Part shown: piece after piece, positions 21,621-29,905 of the stretch | How the letters are laid out: every line of letters begins with the position of its first letter | Numbering within the stretch: the stretch's first letter is position 1 | Source of the DNA: Burkholderiales bacterium | GTDB lineage: Bacteria; Pseudomonadota; Gammaproteobacteria; Burkholderiales; SG8-39 | Assembly: GCA_022844545.1 (NCBI GenBank) | Contig: JALHLN010000008.1 | Span: 1-32,600 of the forward strand | Reading direction: 5' to 3' | DNA length: 32,600 nucleotides | Translations under genes and position numbers: made by a program | Notes under the pieces: generated by a model | The model's database searches: none | Told to the model about the DNA's origin: nothing | Seen by the model: the letters and a program-made list of their open reading frames with translations, nothing else

Positions 21621-22366
21621 TGGGCTGTGTATCCTCCATCGACGAGAAGATCGGTGCCGGTGACGAATGCGGCTTCATCGCTCGCGAGGTAGGTTGCGGC
21701 AAGAGCGACGTCTTCTGGGGTGCCGAGCCGACCAATGGGATAGCGTGGCTCAAGCTTGTCGCGTGTCGCCTCGACGCTGCCGTAGCGGGCAACGACACGG
21801 CTTGTCAGCACCGCGCCCGGCGACAAGCTGTTGACGCGGACCCCGTGCGGACCGTAGTCCAGGGCCATGATGCGCGCGAGCTGGATCAGCCCCGCCTTGG
21901 TTGCGCCATACGCGGCTCGTCCTGGCGCGCCGACATGCCCCATCTGTGAAGCCATGTGGATGATGCAACCCGAGCCGGACTTCTGCATTACTGGCACAGC
22001 ATGCTTGCTCATCAGAAAGGCTCCCGTGAGATTCACGTCCAGCGCCTGGCGCCATGCCGCCTCGTCCAGTGCGTGCACTGGTTCGTAGGGGGACACGGTC
22101 GCCGCGTTGTTGACCAAGATGTGAAGCGAGCCAAATTTATCCACCGCGGTCTTCACGCAAGCAGCAGCGGATGCGGAGATGCTCACGTCACAGCGAGCCG
22201 CCACAGCGGACGCCCCCGCCGTCTGCGCGCAAACCTCCGCGCCTTCCAGGTCCAGATCGGCACACAAAACGCTTGCGCCTTCAGCGACGAAACGCACGGC
22301 GATTGCGCAACCAATGTCGCCGGCGGCTCCGGTAACAATGGCGACCTTTCCCTGCAGGCGCTTCAT
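21617..22366 (-). CDS. SDR family oxidoreductase
   Basis: Start MKRLQGKVAIVTGAAGDIGCAIA at 22366; LVNNAA; IIHMAS; YGATKAG; YLASDEAAFVTGTDLLVDGGYTAQ. Confidence 0.95.
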   Translation of the reverse strand: MKRLQGKVAIVTGAAGDIGCAIAVRFVAEGASVLCADLDLEGAEVCAQTAGASAVAARCDVSISASAAACVKTAVDKFGSLHILVNNAATVSPYEPVHALDEAAWRQALDVNLTGAFLMSKHAVPVMQKSGSGCIIHMASQMGHVGAPGRAAYGATKAGLIQLARIMALDYGPHGVRVNSLSPGAVLTSRVVARYGSVEATRDKLEPRYPIGRLGTPEDVALAATYLASDEAAFVTGTDLLVDGGYTAQ

Positions 22367-23817
22367 AGCGGCGAAAGACCGGCGCTCAGCTCGGCCTTGA
22401 TCACCTTGCCGAGCGCGTTGCGGGGAAAATCCTTCACCACGAACACTTCGCGCGGCACCTTGTAGGGCGCCATCCGGCCGCGGCACAGGTCGCGCAGCTC
22501 GGCAGGCTTCGCTTCGCCTTTCACGATCACGAACGCGGCGACTTCCTCGTTGAATTCCTTGGACGGCCAGCCCACCACCGCGCAGTCGGTGACCGCGGGA
22601 TGCGCCTGCAGCACCGCTTCGATCTCCGCGGGGTAGATATTCACCCCGCCGCGGATGATCATGTCCTTGGCGCGGCCCTTCAGATGCAGGTAGCCGCTCG
22701 CATCCAGCATGCCGAGGTCGCCCGGATACCACCAGCCATCCCGGAACGATTCGCGGCTCGCCTCCGGATCGTTCCAGAATCCGTCGGCGACCGCCGGCCC
22801 GCGGTAGCGGATGCGCCCGACGGTTCCCGCCGGCACCGGCTGGTGCGCCTCGTCGACGCACTGCACCTCGACGCCGAACACCGGGCGTCCGACCGAATCG
22901 CTGAACGCCTCCGGGTCCTCCGAAGTCAGGTAGCTGACGCCGCCGCCCTCGGTGGAGCTGTAGTACTCGACGAAGCCCGGGCACAGCGCGCGCAGGTGGC
23001 GGCGCTCCTCCGCGTGCAGCGCGGAGCCGGAGGACAGCAGCAGGCGCAGCGACCGGATCGGCGTCAGCTCGGCGTCGCCCAGGGTCAGCAGGCGCCGGAT
23101 GAGCGTCGGCACCAGGAAGAGCGACGTGATCCGGTGCCGGGCAACCGCTTCGCACAATTCCTGCGGCTCATGCGGCGGCGGCAGCATGAACGAGGTGCCG
23201 CCGGAGTACAGCATGGTGAGCGGGAAGGTGCGCCCGCCGCCATAGTAGAGCGGCGTCGCGGACAGAAACCGGTCCTGGCTGTTGAAGCCCAGGTTGATCC
23301 AGAACACGCGGTAGCGCGCGAGGAACTGGCTCTGGCGGATGCGAGGGCCTTTCGGCCGGCCGGTGGTGCCCGAGGACAGCGACATCAGCAGCGGCAGGTC
23401 GCCTTCGGGAAAGCTCTTGTCGGTGCGATGCTTGCCGACCAGGGAAAGAAAATCTTTCTCCACCGGCACGCAGGTGGCGCCTGGCAACGCCGGTTTGCCC
23501 GGTTCCAGCAGCACCACCGTGGCGCCGAAATGCGCCACGACCCGCTCCTGCTCCTCGGGCGTCCAGCGCCAGTCCAGCGGCAGGATGACGATGCCGGCAC
23601 GCGCCAGCGCGCACAGGACGACGATGTGCTCGATGCTGTCCTTCAGCGCCACGCCGACGACATCGCCAGGCACCAGGCCCAGGGAGTAGAAGTGCGCCGC
23701 GGCGCGGCTCACCAGCGGGTCGAGGTCGCGGTACAGGACAACGCTGTCGCCATGCACCAGCGCTGGCCGGTCGGGGACCGCGCGTGCGTGGTGGGCGAAG
23801 GTTTCAGTGATGTTCAC
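22363..23817 (-). CDS. AMP-dependent synthetase/ligase (ANL superfamily acyl-CoA ligase)
   Basis: GTG start at 23817 (NITETFAHHARAVPDRPALVHGD); LSSGTTGRPKG; YYSSTEGG; WYPGDLGMLDASGYLHLKGRAKDMIIRGGVNIYPAEIE; PRNALGKVIK. Confidence 0.95.
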   Translation of the reverse strand: MNITETFAHHARAVPDRPALVHGDSVVLYRDLDPLVSRAAAHFYSLGLVPGDVVGVALKDSIEHIVVLCALARAGIVILPLDWRWTPEEQERVVAHFGATVVLLEPGKPALPGATCVPVEKDFLSLVGKHRTDKSFPEGDLPLLMSLSSGTTGRPKGPRIRQSQFLARYRVFWINLGFNSQDRFLSATPLYYGGGRTFPLTMLYSGGTSFMLPPPHEPQELCEAVARHRITSLFLVPTLIRRLLTLGDAELTPIRSLRLLLSSGSALHAEERRHLRALCPGFVEYYSSTEGGGVSYLTSEDPEAFSDSVGRPVFGVEVQCVDEAHQPVPAGTVGRIRYRGPAVADGFWNDPEASRESFRDGWWYPGDLGMLDASGYLHLKGRAKDMIIRGGVNIYPAEIEAVLQAHPAVTDCAVVGWPSKEFNEEVAAFVIVKGEAKPAELRDLCRGRMAPYKVPREVFVVKDFPRNALGKVIKAELSAGLSPL

Positions 23818-23821
23818 GCGC

Positions 23822-24520
23822 TCACGCCGCCGCGGCCCTCGCCAGCGGCTTGAGCTTGCCGAGGATCTCGGCCGTGGTACCCACGTCAGCGTACTTCGAA
23901 GCCATGTCGAACAGGTTGACCGCGTGCGAAACGGCGCTGCGGTCGTAGACCGCGTCCTGCGGCACCAGGACGCGGAAGTTGTAGGCGAAGGCATCCACCA
24001 CGCTGCCGCGCACGCAGCCGCTGGTGGTGCAGCCGGTGACCACCAGGGTGTCGGCCTGCAGGTCGATGAGGTGGCTCGCCAGCGGCGTGGCGAAGAACGC
24101 GCTCGGGTGCTTCTTCGGGATCAGCACGTCGCCCTCGCGCGGCGCAATCTCCGCCGGGAACTCGTAACCCTTCTCGGGGATGTTCATGATCGCCGGCACC
24201 TTCTGGGCCAGGCGGCCGCCGTCGGTGGCCTTGTTCTTGGGCGCCACGTGCGGGTACAGCACCGGCCAGGCGTTGCGGCGGAATTCCTTCAGCAGGAGGG
24301 CGACGTTGTGCATCGCGTTCCAGCCGATCTCGCCGCAGGAGGTCGGGAACTCCTTGATGGACTCCCAGAACGGCTTCGGCGTGGTGCCGATGGTGCGGTA
24401 CTGCACGTCGATGATGAGCAGCGCCGGGCGCTGGCCGATGCCGCCCGCGCGGCCGAAGCCGGCGGCGTGATAGGCCTTCTGCTCCTCCTCGCTGATGATG
24501 CCGTCCCAAGGTTTCTTCAC
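23822..24520 (-). CDS. Isochorismatase-family cysteine hydrolase, N-carbamoylsarcosine amidase-like
   Basis: GTG start at 24520 with GGAGG Shine-Dalgarno; LLIIDVQYRTIG (Asp), VLIPKKHPSAFFATPLASHL (Lys), VVTGCTTSGCVRGSVVDAF (Cys). Confidence 0.9.
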   Translation of the reverse strand: MKKPWDGIISEEEQKAYHAAGFGRAGGIGQRPALLIIDVQYRTIGTTPKPFWESIKEFPTSCGEIGWNAMHNVALLLKEFRRNAWPVLYPHVAPKNKATDGGRLAQKVPAIMNIPEKGYEFPAEIAPREGDVLIPKKHPSAFFATPLASHLIDLQADTLVVTGCTTSGCVRGSVVDAFAYNFRVLVPQDAVYDRSAVSHAVNLFDMASKYADVGTTAEILGKLKPLARAAAA

Positions 24521-24551
24521 TTTGGATCGCCTCCTCTAGGGCCCGGAAGAA

Positions 24552-24582
24552 TTGACCGCTTCAGCTTAGGCAGGCCTATAAT
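24552..24582 (+). promoter_or_regulatory. Candidate sigma70-type promoter for the lysR-led plus unit: TTGACC-N19-TATAAT
   Basis: TTGACC 24552-24557, 19-nt spacer, TATAAT 24577-24582, upstream of LysR. Confidence 0.4.
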
Positions 24583-24591
24583 ATTAGTCAA
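24563..24591 (-). promoter_or_regulatory. Candidate sigma70-type promoter for the minus-strand operon: TTGACT-N17-TAAGCT
   Basis: On the minus strand, TTGACT (24591..24586), 17-nt spacer, TAAGCT (24568..24563), upstream of GTG at 24520. By-eye match; the -10 is weak. Confidence 0.4.
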
Positions 24592-24612
24592 ATCAATCTC
24601 TTACATTTTCGC

Positions 24613-24629
24613 TATCCATAGCATGGATA
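24613..24629. promoter_or_regulatory. Perfect inverted repeat TATCCAT-AGC-ATGGATA containing a T-N11-A LysR-type box
   Basis: TATCCAT (24613-24619) and ATGGATA (24623-24629) are exact reverse complements; T24615-N11-A24627 fits the LTTR consensus; lies between divergent LysR and operon starts. Confidence 0.6.
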
Positions 24630-24636
24630 CCAAGGC

Positions 24637-25566
24637 TTGAGCGACACCCCCGACCTCAACCTGCTGCTGGCGTTCGAAGCGCTGTTCCGCCATGGCAGCG
24701 TCACCCGCGCCGCGGGACAGATCGGTTTGTCGCAATCGGCGATGTCGAGCGCGCTCGGACGCCTGCGCAAGCAGTTCGGCGACCCCCTGTTCGTCAACAC
24801 CCGCTCGGGCATGCTGCCCACCCCGCGTGCGCTGGAACTGGCCCCGCCGCTCATGGAGGCCCTCGCCATGGTGCGCGGCGCGATGGGCAAGCGCGAAGCC
24901 TTCGAGCCGGCCACCTCCACCCGCAGCCTGCGCGTGTTCATGACCGACGTCGGCGAGACCGTGCTGCTGCCCTCGCTGATGCGCTTGATGCACGAGCGCA
25001 GCCCGTCCATGCGCCTGGAGACGGCGCAGCTGCCCGCCTCCGAACTGGGGGTGCGCCTGGAGACCGGCGACATCGACCTCGCGGTGGGCTACCTGCCGCA
25101 CCTTCCGGCGAAGATCCGCCGCGCGCGCCTGTTCAAGGAGCACTACGTCTGCATGACGCGCCAGGACCACCCCCTGGGCCGGCGCGCGCCGCTCACGTTG
25201 AAGGAATTCCTCGGCGCGCGCCACGTGCAGATCGCCTCGATGGGCTCCGGGCACCAGGCACTGGAGCGCGCGCTCGCCGAGCACGGCGTGCACGAGAACG
25301 TCGCCCTGCGCGTGCCGCACTTCGTGGTGGTGCCGCTGATCATTGCAAGCACCGACCTCATCGTCAGCGTGCCCAGCCGGGTGGCGGGCGCCACCGCGCG
25401 CCTGGTGAACGCGCGCGTGCACCCGCTGCCGATCCCGATCCCGTCCTTCGACGTTTCCACCTACTGGCACGAGCGGGTCGAGAACGACGGCGCCAACCGC
25501 TGGCTGCGCGCCGCCCTCACCGACCTGTTCGGCGACCGCAAGCCGAAGCGTGCGCGCAGTGAGTAG
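24637..25566 (+). CDS. LysR-family transcriptional regulator (NodD/NahR-like subgroup)
   Basis: TTG start; DLNLLLAFEALFRHGSVTRAAGQIGLSQSAMSSALGRLRKQFGDPLFVNTRSGMLPTPRALEL. Confidence 0.92.
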   Translation: MSDTPDLNLLLAFEALFRHGSVTRAAGQIGLSQSAMSSALGRLRKQFGDPLFVNTRSGMLPTPRALELAPPLMEALAMVRGAMGKREAFEPATSTRSLRVFMTDVGETVLLPSLMRLMHERSPSMRLETAQLPASELGVRLETGDIDLAVGYLPHLPAKIRRARLFKEHYVCMTRQDHPLGRRAPLTLKEFLGARHVQIASMGSGHQALERALAEHGVHENVALRVPHFVVVPLIIASTDLIVSVPSRVAGATARLVNARVHPLPIPIPSFDVSTYWHERVENDGANRWLRAALTDLFGDRKPKRARSE

Positions 25567-26536
25567 GCCCGGCGGCGCCGGTCGCATCCCGGTGTTCCTG
25601 CTCACCGGCTTTCTCGGCAGCGGCAAGACCACGCTGCTCAATGCCGCGCTGAAGGCGCCGGCCCTGGCCAATACCGCGGTGGTGGTCAATGAGCTGGGCG
25701 ACATTGGCCTGGACCAGGTGGTGCTCGCGCAGGCCGCCGACAACGTGGTGCTGCTGGATGCGGGGTGCCTGTGCTGCGCCAACACCGGCGCGCTGCACGA
25801 GACCCTCGCGGACCTCAATCACCGCCGCGCGCGCGGCGAGGTGCCGCCCTTCGAGCGCGTCATCATCGAGACCAGCGGCGCCGCCGACCCCGCCCCGCTG
25901 CTGCACATCCTGCTCGGCCACCCGCTGGTGGTGTCCGACTACGTCCTCGACGCCGTGGTGTGCACCGTGGACGCGCAGCATTTCCTGCATTCGCGCGAGC
26001 AGCACGCTGAACTCGACAAGCAGGCGGCGATGGCCGACCGCATCGTGATCACCAAGCACGACCTCGCCGACCCTGGACCGGCCGCCGCCTTCCTCGCCAC
26101 GCTCAACCCGGATGCGGAGTTCGCCGGCGATGCCGCGGCGGCATTCGCGCCGCTGGGCCACGCGCGCAAGCCCGCGCCGGCGCTCGAGACGCTCGGTCCG
26201 ATCCGTCCGCACGGGCGCCCGAGCGGCATCCGCGCCTTCGCCTTCCGCCCGGAGCCGCCGGTGACCTGGGCGGGCTGGGCCGCATGGTCGCGCGCCGTGG
26301 GCGAGCGCTTCGGCGCGCGCCTGCTGCGCGTGAAGGGGCTGATCCGCATGGAGGACAGCGGCGAGGTCGCGCTGGTGCAGGGGGTGCAGGGCGTATTCCA
26401 CAAGCCGCAACGCTTTCGTGATTGGCCTGGCGACGACAGGCGAAACAGCCTGATCTGCATCGCCAGGGACATCGCCGAGGACGAGTTGCGCGCCACGCTG
26501 CAGGACTTGAACAGGGAAAGGATGGCGGAAACATGA
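25550..26536 (+). CDS. CobW/COG0523 family GTPase (putative metal chaperone)
   Basis: GTG start at 25550 (alternative GTG 25559); Walker A GFLGSGKTT; GCLCCAN (CxCC metal motif); IVITKHDLAD; C-terminal CobW_C-like region. Confidence 0.92.
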   Translation: MRAVSRPGGAGRIPVFLLTGFLGSGKTTLLNAALKAPALANTAVVVNELGDIGLDQVVLAQAADNVVLLDAGCLCCANTGALHETLADLNHRRARGEVPPFERVIIETSGAADPAPLLHILLGHPLVVSDYVLDAVVCTVDAQHFLHSREQHAELDKQAAMADRIVITKHDLADPGPAAAFLATLNPDAEFAGDAAAAFAPLGHARKPAPALETLGPIRPHGRPSGIRAFAFRPEPPVTWAGWAAWSRAVGERFGARLLRVKGLIRMEDSGEVALVQGVQGVFHKPQRFRDWPGDDRRNSLICIARDIAEDELRATLQDLNRERMAET

Positions 26537-27933
26537 ATGGAAACCCGACTGACTTCGTCCTGCGAGGGGGCACCGTGGTGTTCCCTGACCGGGCGCCCGA
26601 GCGCAGGGACATCCTGGTCCAGGGCGGGAAGATCGCCGCCCTGCTCGCCCCCGGCGCCGCGGCGCCCGCCGGCATCGCGGAGCAATCCGCTGCCGGCCTG
26701 CACGTGTTCCCCGGCCTGATCGACGCCCACGTCCATTTCGGCTTCGGCGAGAAGATCACCGAGTACACCTCGGAGACCGCCTACGCCGCGCAGGGCGGCT
26801 TCACCACCATCCTCGGCTACTTCCTCAACAACGAGGCCTACACCGACGTCTACAAGCGCGAGCAGGCCTATGCCAGCGCGCGCGCGCACGTGGACTACGG
26901 CTTTCACTTCACCACCTGCAACGAGCTGCACATCACCGAACTGGGCAAGTACGTGCGGGACTACGGCGTCACCTCGTTCAAGTACTTCATGAACTTCAAG
27001 GGCGAGGAAGGCCGCTACATGGGGCTCGACGGCACCGACGACGGCTTCTTCCACGCCCTGCTCTCCGAGTCCGCGCGGGTCGGCAAGCCCACCATGGTTT
27101 GCCATACTGAGAACATCGAAATCGTGAACCGCATCCGGCGGCAGATCCAGGCCGCCGGGGGCAGCACGCTGAAGGACTGGTCGGCCTCGAAGCCCGCGAT
27201 CACCGAATCCGAGCCAGCGATCCGCGCCATGTACTTCGCCGAGCGCCTCGGCGCCCGGGTCTATTTCCCGCACATCTCCTCGCGCATCGCGGTGGACGAG
27301 ATCCGGCTCTGGCGCAAGCGCTATGCGGACGTGACCTTCGAGATCTGCCCGCACTACCTCACGCATACCGAGGAATCCGACCTGCTGGGGATGGGCAAGG
27401 CGAATCCGCCCTTCCGCACGCAGGACGACCTGGAGGCGCTGTGGGAGGCGCTCGCCGACGGTACCGCGGACGTGGTCGCCTCCGACCATGTCGCCCGCAA
27501 GAAATCGACCAAGGACAAGCCGTTGTGGCTCGCCTCGCAGGGCTTCCCCGGCACCGCGACCATCCTGCCGGTTCTGCTCTCGGAGGGCTACCACAAGCGC
27601 AAGCTGCCGCTCGCGCGAATCTGCCAGTTGCTCACCTCCGGCCCGGCGAAGATTTTCCACCTCGACCCGGTGAAGGGCCGCATCGAGAAGGGCGCGGATG
27701 CCGACTTTGCGCTCGTGGACCTGGAGAAGGAGCGGGTGGTGAAGGCTGCGGAGTTCGATTCCTACGCCGACTACAGCCTGTACGAGGGGTGGAAGTTCAG
27801 GGGCTGGCCGGTGCGCACCATCGTGCGCGGCGTCACGGTGATGCAGGAGGGCAAGGTCACCGGCCCCGGCGGCCACGGCCAGTTCATCTGGCGCCGCATC
27901 GGCCAGGCGCCGGTCCGGGGCCGCACGGAGTGA
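26533..27933 (+). CDS. Dihydropyrimidinase/hydantoinase-like amidohydrolase
   Basis: Start MNGNPTDFVLRGGTVVFPD at 26533 (ATGA overlap). DAHVHFGF (HxH), SFKYFMNFKG (candidate carboxylated Lys), VCHTEN, YFPHISS, VVASDHVA: all binuclear-metal ligands readable. Confidence 0.9.
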   Translation: MNGNPTDFVLRGGTVVFPDRAPERRDILVQGGKIAALLAPGAAAPAGIAEQSAAGLHVFPGLIDAHVHFGFGEKITEYTSETAYAAQGGFTTILGYFLNNEAYTDVYKREQAYASARAHVDYGFHFTTCNELHITELGKYVRDYGVTSFKYFMNFKGEEGRYMGLDGTDDGFFHALLSESARVGKPTMVCHTENIEIVNRIRRQIQAAGGSTLKDWSASKPAITESEPAIRAMYFAERLGARVYFPHISSRIAVDEIRLWRKRYADVTFEICPHYLTHTEESDLLGMGKANPPFRTQDDLEALWEALADGTADVVASDHVARKKSTKDKPLWLASQGFPGTATILPVLLSEGYHKRKLPLARICQLLTSGPAKIFHLDPVKGRIEKGADADFALVDLEKERVVKAAEFDSYADYSLYEGWKFRGWPVRTIVRGVTVMQEGKVTGPGGHGQFIWRRIGQAPVRGRTE

Positions 27934-27937
27934 GCCG

Positions 27938-29905
27938 GTGAGCAGTCGCTACCCGCTGTCGTCGCAGCCCTTCCGGCTCGGGCGCCTCGCGCTGCGCAAC
28001 CGGCTGTTTTCGCCCGCGCACACCACCAACTTCGGCGAGCGGCACATGCCGACGGAGCGCCACGTCGAGTACCACCGTGCCCGCGCGCGCGGCGGGGCCG
28101 CGCTCATCATCTTCGAGTCCATCCGCGTCGCGCGCGAGAGCCTCGGCCGGCCCCAGGGCGTGGCCGGCTACGATCGCGCCTCCATTCCGGTGTTCGCGCG
28201 CTGCGCCGAAGCCGTGCACGCGGAGGGCGCGAAGCTCTTCGGGCAGGTGATCCACATCGGCCGCCAGATCGAAGGCGATTTCGAGCGCACCGTGTCCTTC
28301 AGTCCCTCGCCGGTTCGCTGGTCGCCGGTCGCCGCGGTGCCGCACGCCATGAACGAGGACGACATGGCCGCCGTCATACAGGCGCACGTGGTGACCGCGA
28401 AGAACGTGCTCGAGGCCGGCATGGACGGCTTCGAGGTGCACCTGGGCCATGGCCATCTGCTGCAGCAGTTCCTCTCCCCCGCCTCCAACACCCGGGTCGA
28501 CGCCTACGGCGGGTCGGAGGACAACCGCCTGCGCTTTCCGCTCGCGGTGCTGAAGGCAGTGCGAGCAGCGGTGGGACCGCAGGCCAACGTCGGCATCCGC
28601 TTCTCAGGCTCGGAGTTCATCGACGGCGGCCTCGCGCTCCCGGACGCGCTGTCCATGCTGCCCAAGATCTGCGCCGCGGTGCCGCTCGACTTCATCAACG
28701 TGTCGCACTCGGCCTACCACATGAGCTATTCGCTCGCGACGCAGTTCGCCGACATGCATTTCGACCCGGCGCCCTTTCGCGAGCTGTCGCGCGAGATCCG
28801 GCGCATGCTGAAGGAAGCCGGCCACGACGTCCCGGTGCTCGCCGCCGGCAAGTACCGCAGCGTCGCCGAGGCCGAAGCCGCGCTCGCCTCGGGTACCGCC
28901 GACATGGTGGGCTTCGCGCGCGGCCACATCGCCGACCCGGAGCTGGTGGCCAAGTCCTTCGCCGGCCGCGAGGACGAGGTGCGCGCCTGCATCGGCTGCA
29001 ACCAGGGCTGCGCCGCGATGCTGGAGAAGAACCTCGCCATCACCTGCATGGTCAATCCGGCCGCGGGCCGCGAGGCGGAATGGAGCCAGGTCCCTGAACC
29101 CGCCAAGGCAAAGAAGCGCGTGGTGGTGATCGGCGCCGGACCCGCCGGGCTGGAGGCGGCCGCCACTGCGGCCGAGCGCGGCCACCGGGTCACCCTCATC
29201 GAGCGCGAGGCGGAACCGGGCGGCCAGCTGCGCTGGGTCCGGTACATGCCGGCGCGCCGGGACCTGCTCGGGCTGCTCACGCAGCAGATGGCCCGTGTCA
29301 CGAGGGCCGGCGTGGAGATGCGCCTCGGCGTCGCCGCCGACGCGGCGGCCATCCGGGCCATGGCGCCGGACCTGGTGCTGCTCGCCGCCGGCTCGAGGCC
29401 GCAGCGCTTCGCCCTTCCCCTGGGCGGCCGCGCGCTGACCGTCGAGGAGATCCTGGAGCAGCCCGGCAAGCGCGGCAGCCGCGTCGCCTTCCACGACCTC
29501 ACCGGCGAGTTCGCCGCGCTGGGCGTCATCGAGCACCTCGCTGACCTGGGGCTTGCGGTCACCGTTTTCACCCCGGTGGCCGGCTTCGCCTGGCGCACCA
29601 CCATCTACAGCAACCTCGCCACGCGCAAGCGCCTGCGCGAGAAGAAGGTCCGCATCGCGCCGCTGCGCGCCGTGAAGGGCTTCGACGGCGGCGTCCTAAC
29701 GGTTGAGGACACCTCCACCGGCGAGCTGGAGAAGCTGCCCGGCTTCGACCAGCTGGTCGTCGCGCAGTACAACGCCGCGGACGACGCGCTCTATGGGCTG
29801 CTGATCTCGGCAGGGCTGAAGGTGCAGGCCGTGGGCGACTGCCTTGCGCCGCGCACCGCGCTGGAGGCGGTGTACGAGGGCCACGCCGCGGCGCGGGCGA
29901 TTTGA
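27938..29905 (+). CDS. OYE-like NADH:flavin oxidoreductase with C-terminal Fe-S and NAD(P)/FAD domains (2,4-dienoyl-CoA reductase/trimethylamine dehydrogenase type)
   Basis: GTG start; LFSPAHTTNFGE; FEVHLGHGHLLQQFLSPASNTRVDAYGGS; CIGCNQGCAAMLEKNLAITCMVNP (Fe-S Cys pattern); VVVIGAGPAGLEAAATAAERGHRVTLIE. Confidence 0.93.
   Translation: MSSRYPLSSQPFRLGRLALRNRLFSPAHTTNFGERHMPTERHVEYHRARARGGAALIIFESIRVARESLGRPQGVAGYDRASIPVFARCAEAVHAEGAKLFGQVIHIGRQIEGDFERTVSFSPSPVRWSPVAAVPHAMNEDDMAAVIQAHVVTAKNVLEAGMDGFEVHLGHGHLLQQFLSPASNTRVDAYGGSEDNRLRFPLAVLKAVRAAVGPQANVGIRFSGSEFIDGGLALPDALSMLPKICAAVPLDFINVSHSAYHMSYSLATQFADMHFDPAPFRELSREIRRMLKEAGHDVPVLAAGKYRSVAEAEAALASGTADMVGFARGHIADPELVAKSFAGREDEVRACIGCNQGCAAMLEKNLAITCMVNPAAGREAEWSQVPEPAKAKKRVVVIGAGPAGLEAAATAAERGHRVTLIEREAEPGGQLRWVRYMPARRDLLGLLTQQMARVTRAGVEMRLGVAADAAAIRAMAPDLVLLAAGSRPQRFALPLGGRALTVEEILEQPGKRGSRVAFHDLTGEFAALGVIEHLADLGLAVTVFTPVAGFAWRTTIYSNLATRKRLREKKVRIAPLRAVKGFDGGVLTVEDTSTGELEKLPGFDQLVVAQYNAADDALYGLLISAGLKVQAVGDCLAPRTALEAVYEGHAAARAI

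Noticed and set aside
21617-23155. 512-aa reading of the SDR ORF and similar N-terminal extensions (15130..16614, 11599, 18478)
   Set aside because: The extra N-terminal portions are out-of-frame overlaps with upstream genes; internal ATG starts with ATGA/TGATG junctions and family N-termini are preferred.
20301-24520. Creatinine/creatine pathway (M24 'creatinase' + N-carbamoylsarcosine amidase + hydantoinase)
   Set aside because: The M24 protein keeps all five metal ligands, unlike metal-independent creatinase, and no sarcosine oxidase is present; not supportable beyond the general ring-amide hypothesis.
25939-27876. 645-aa minus-strand ORF
   Set aside because: Antisense to the CobW and hydantoinase genes, whose motifs are unambiguous; no domain features.
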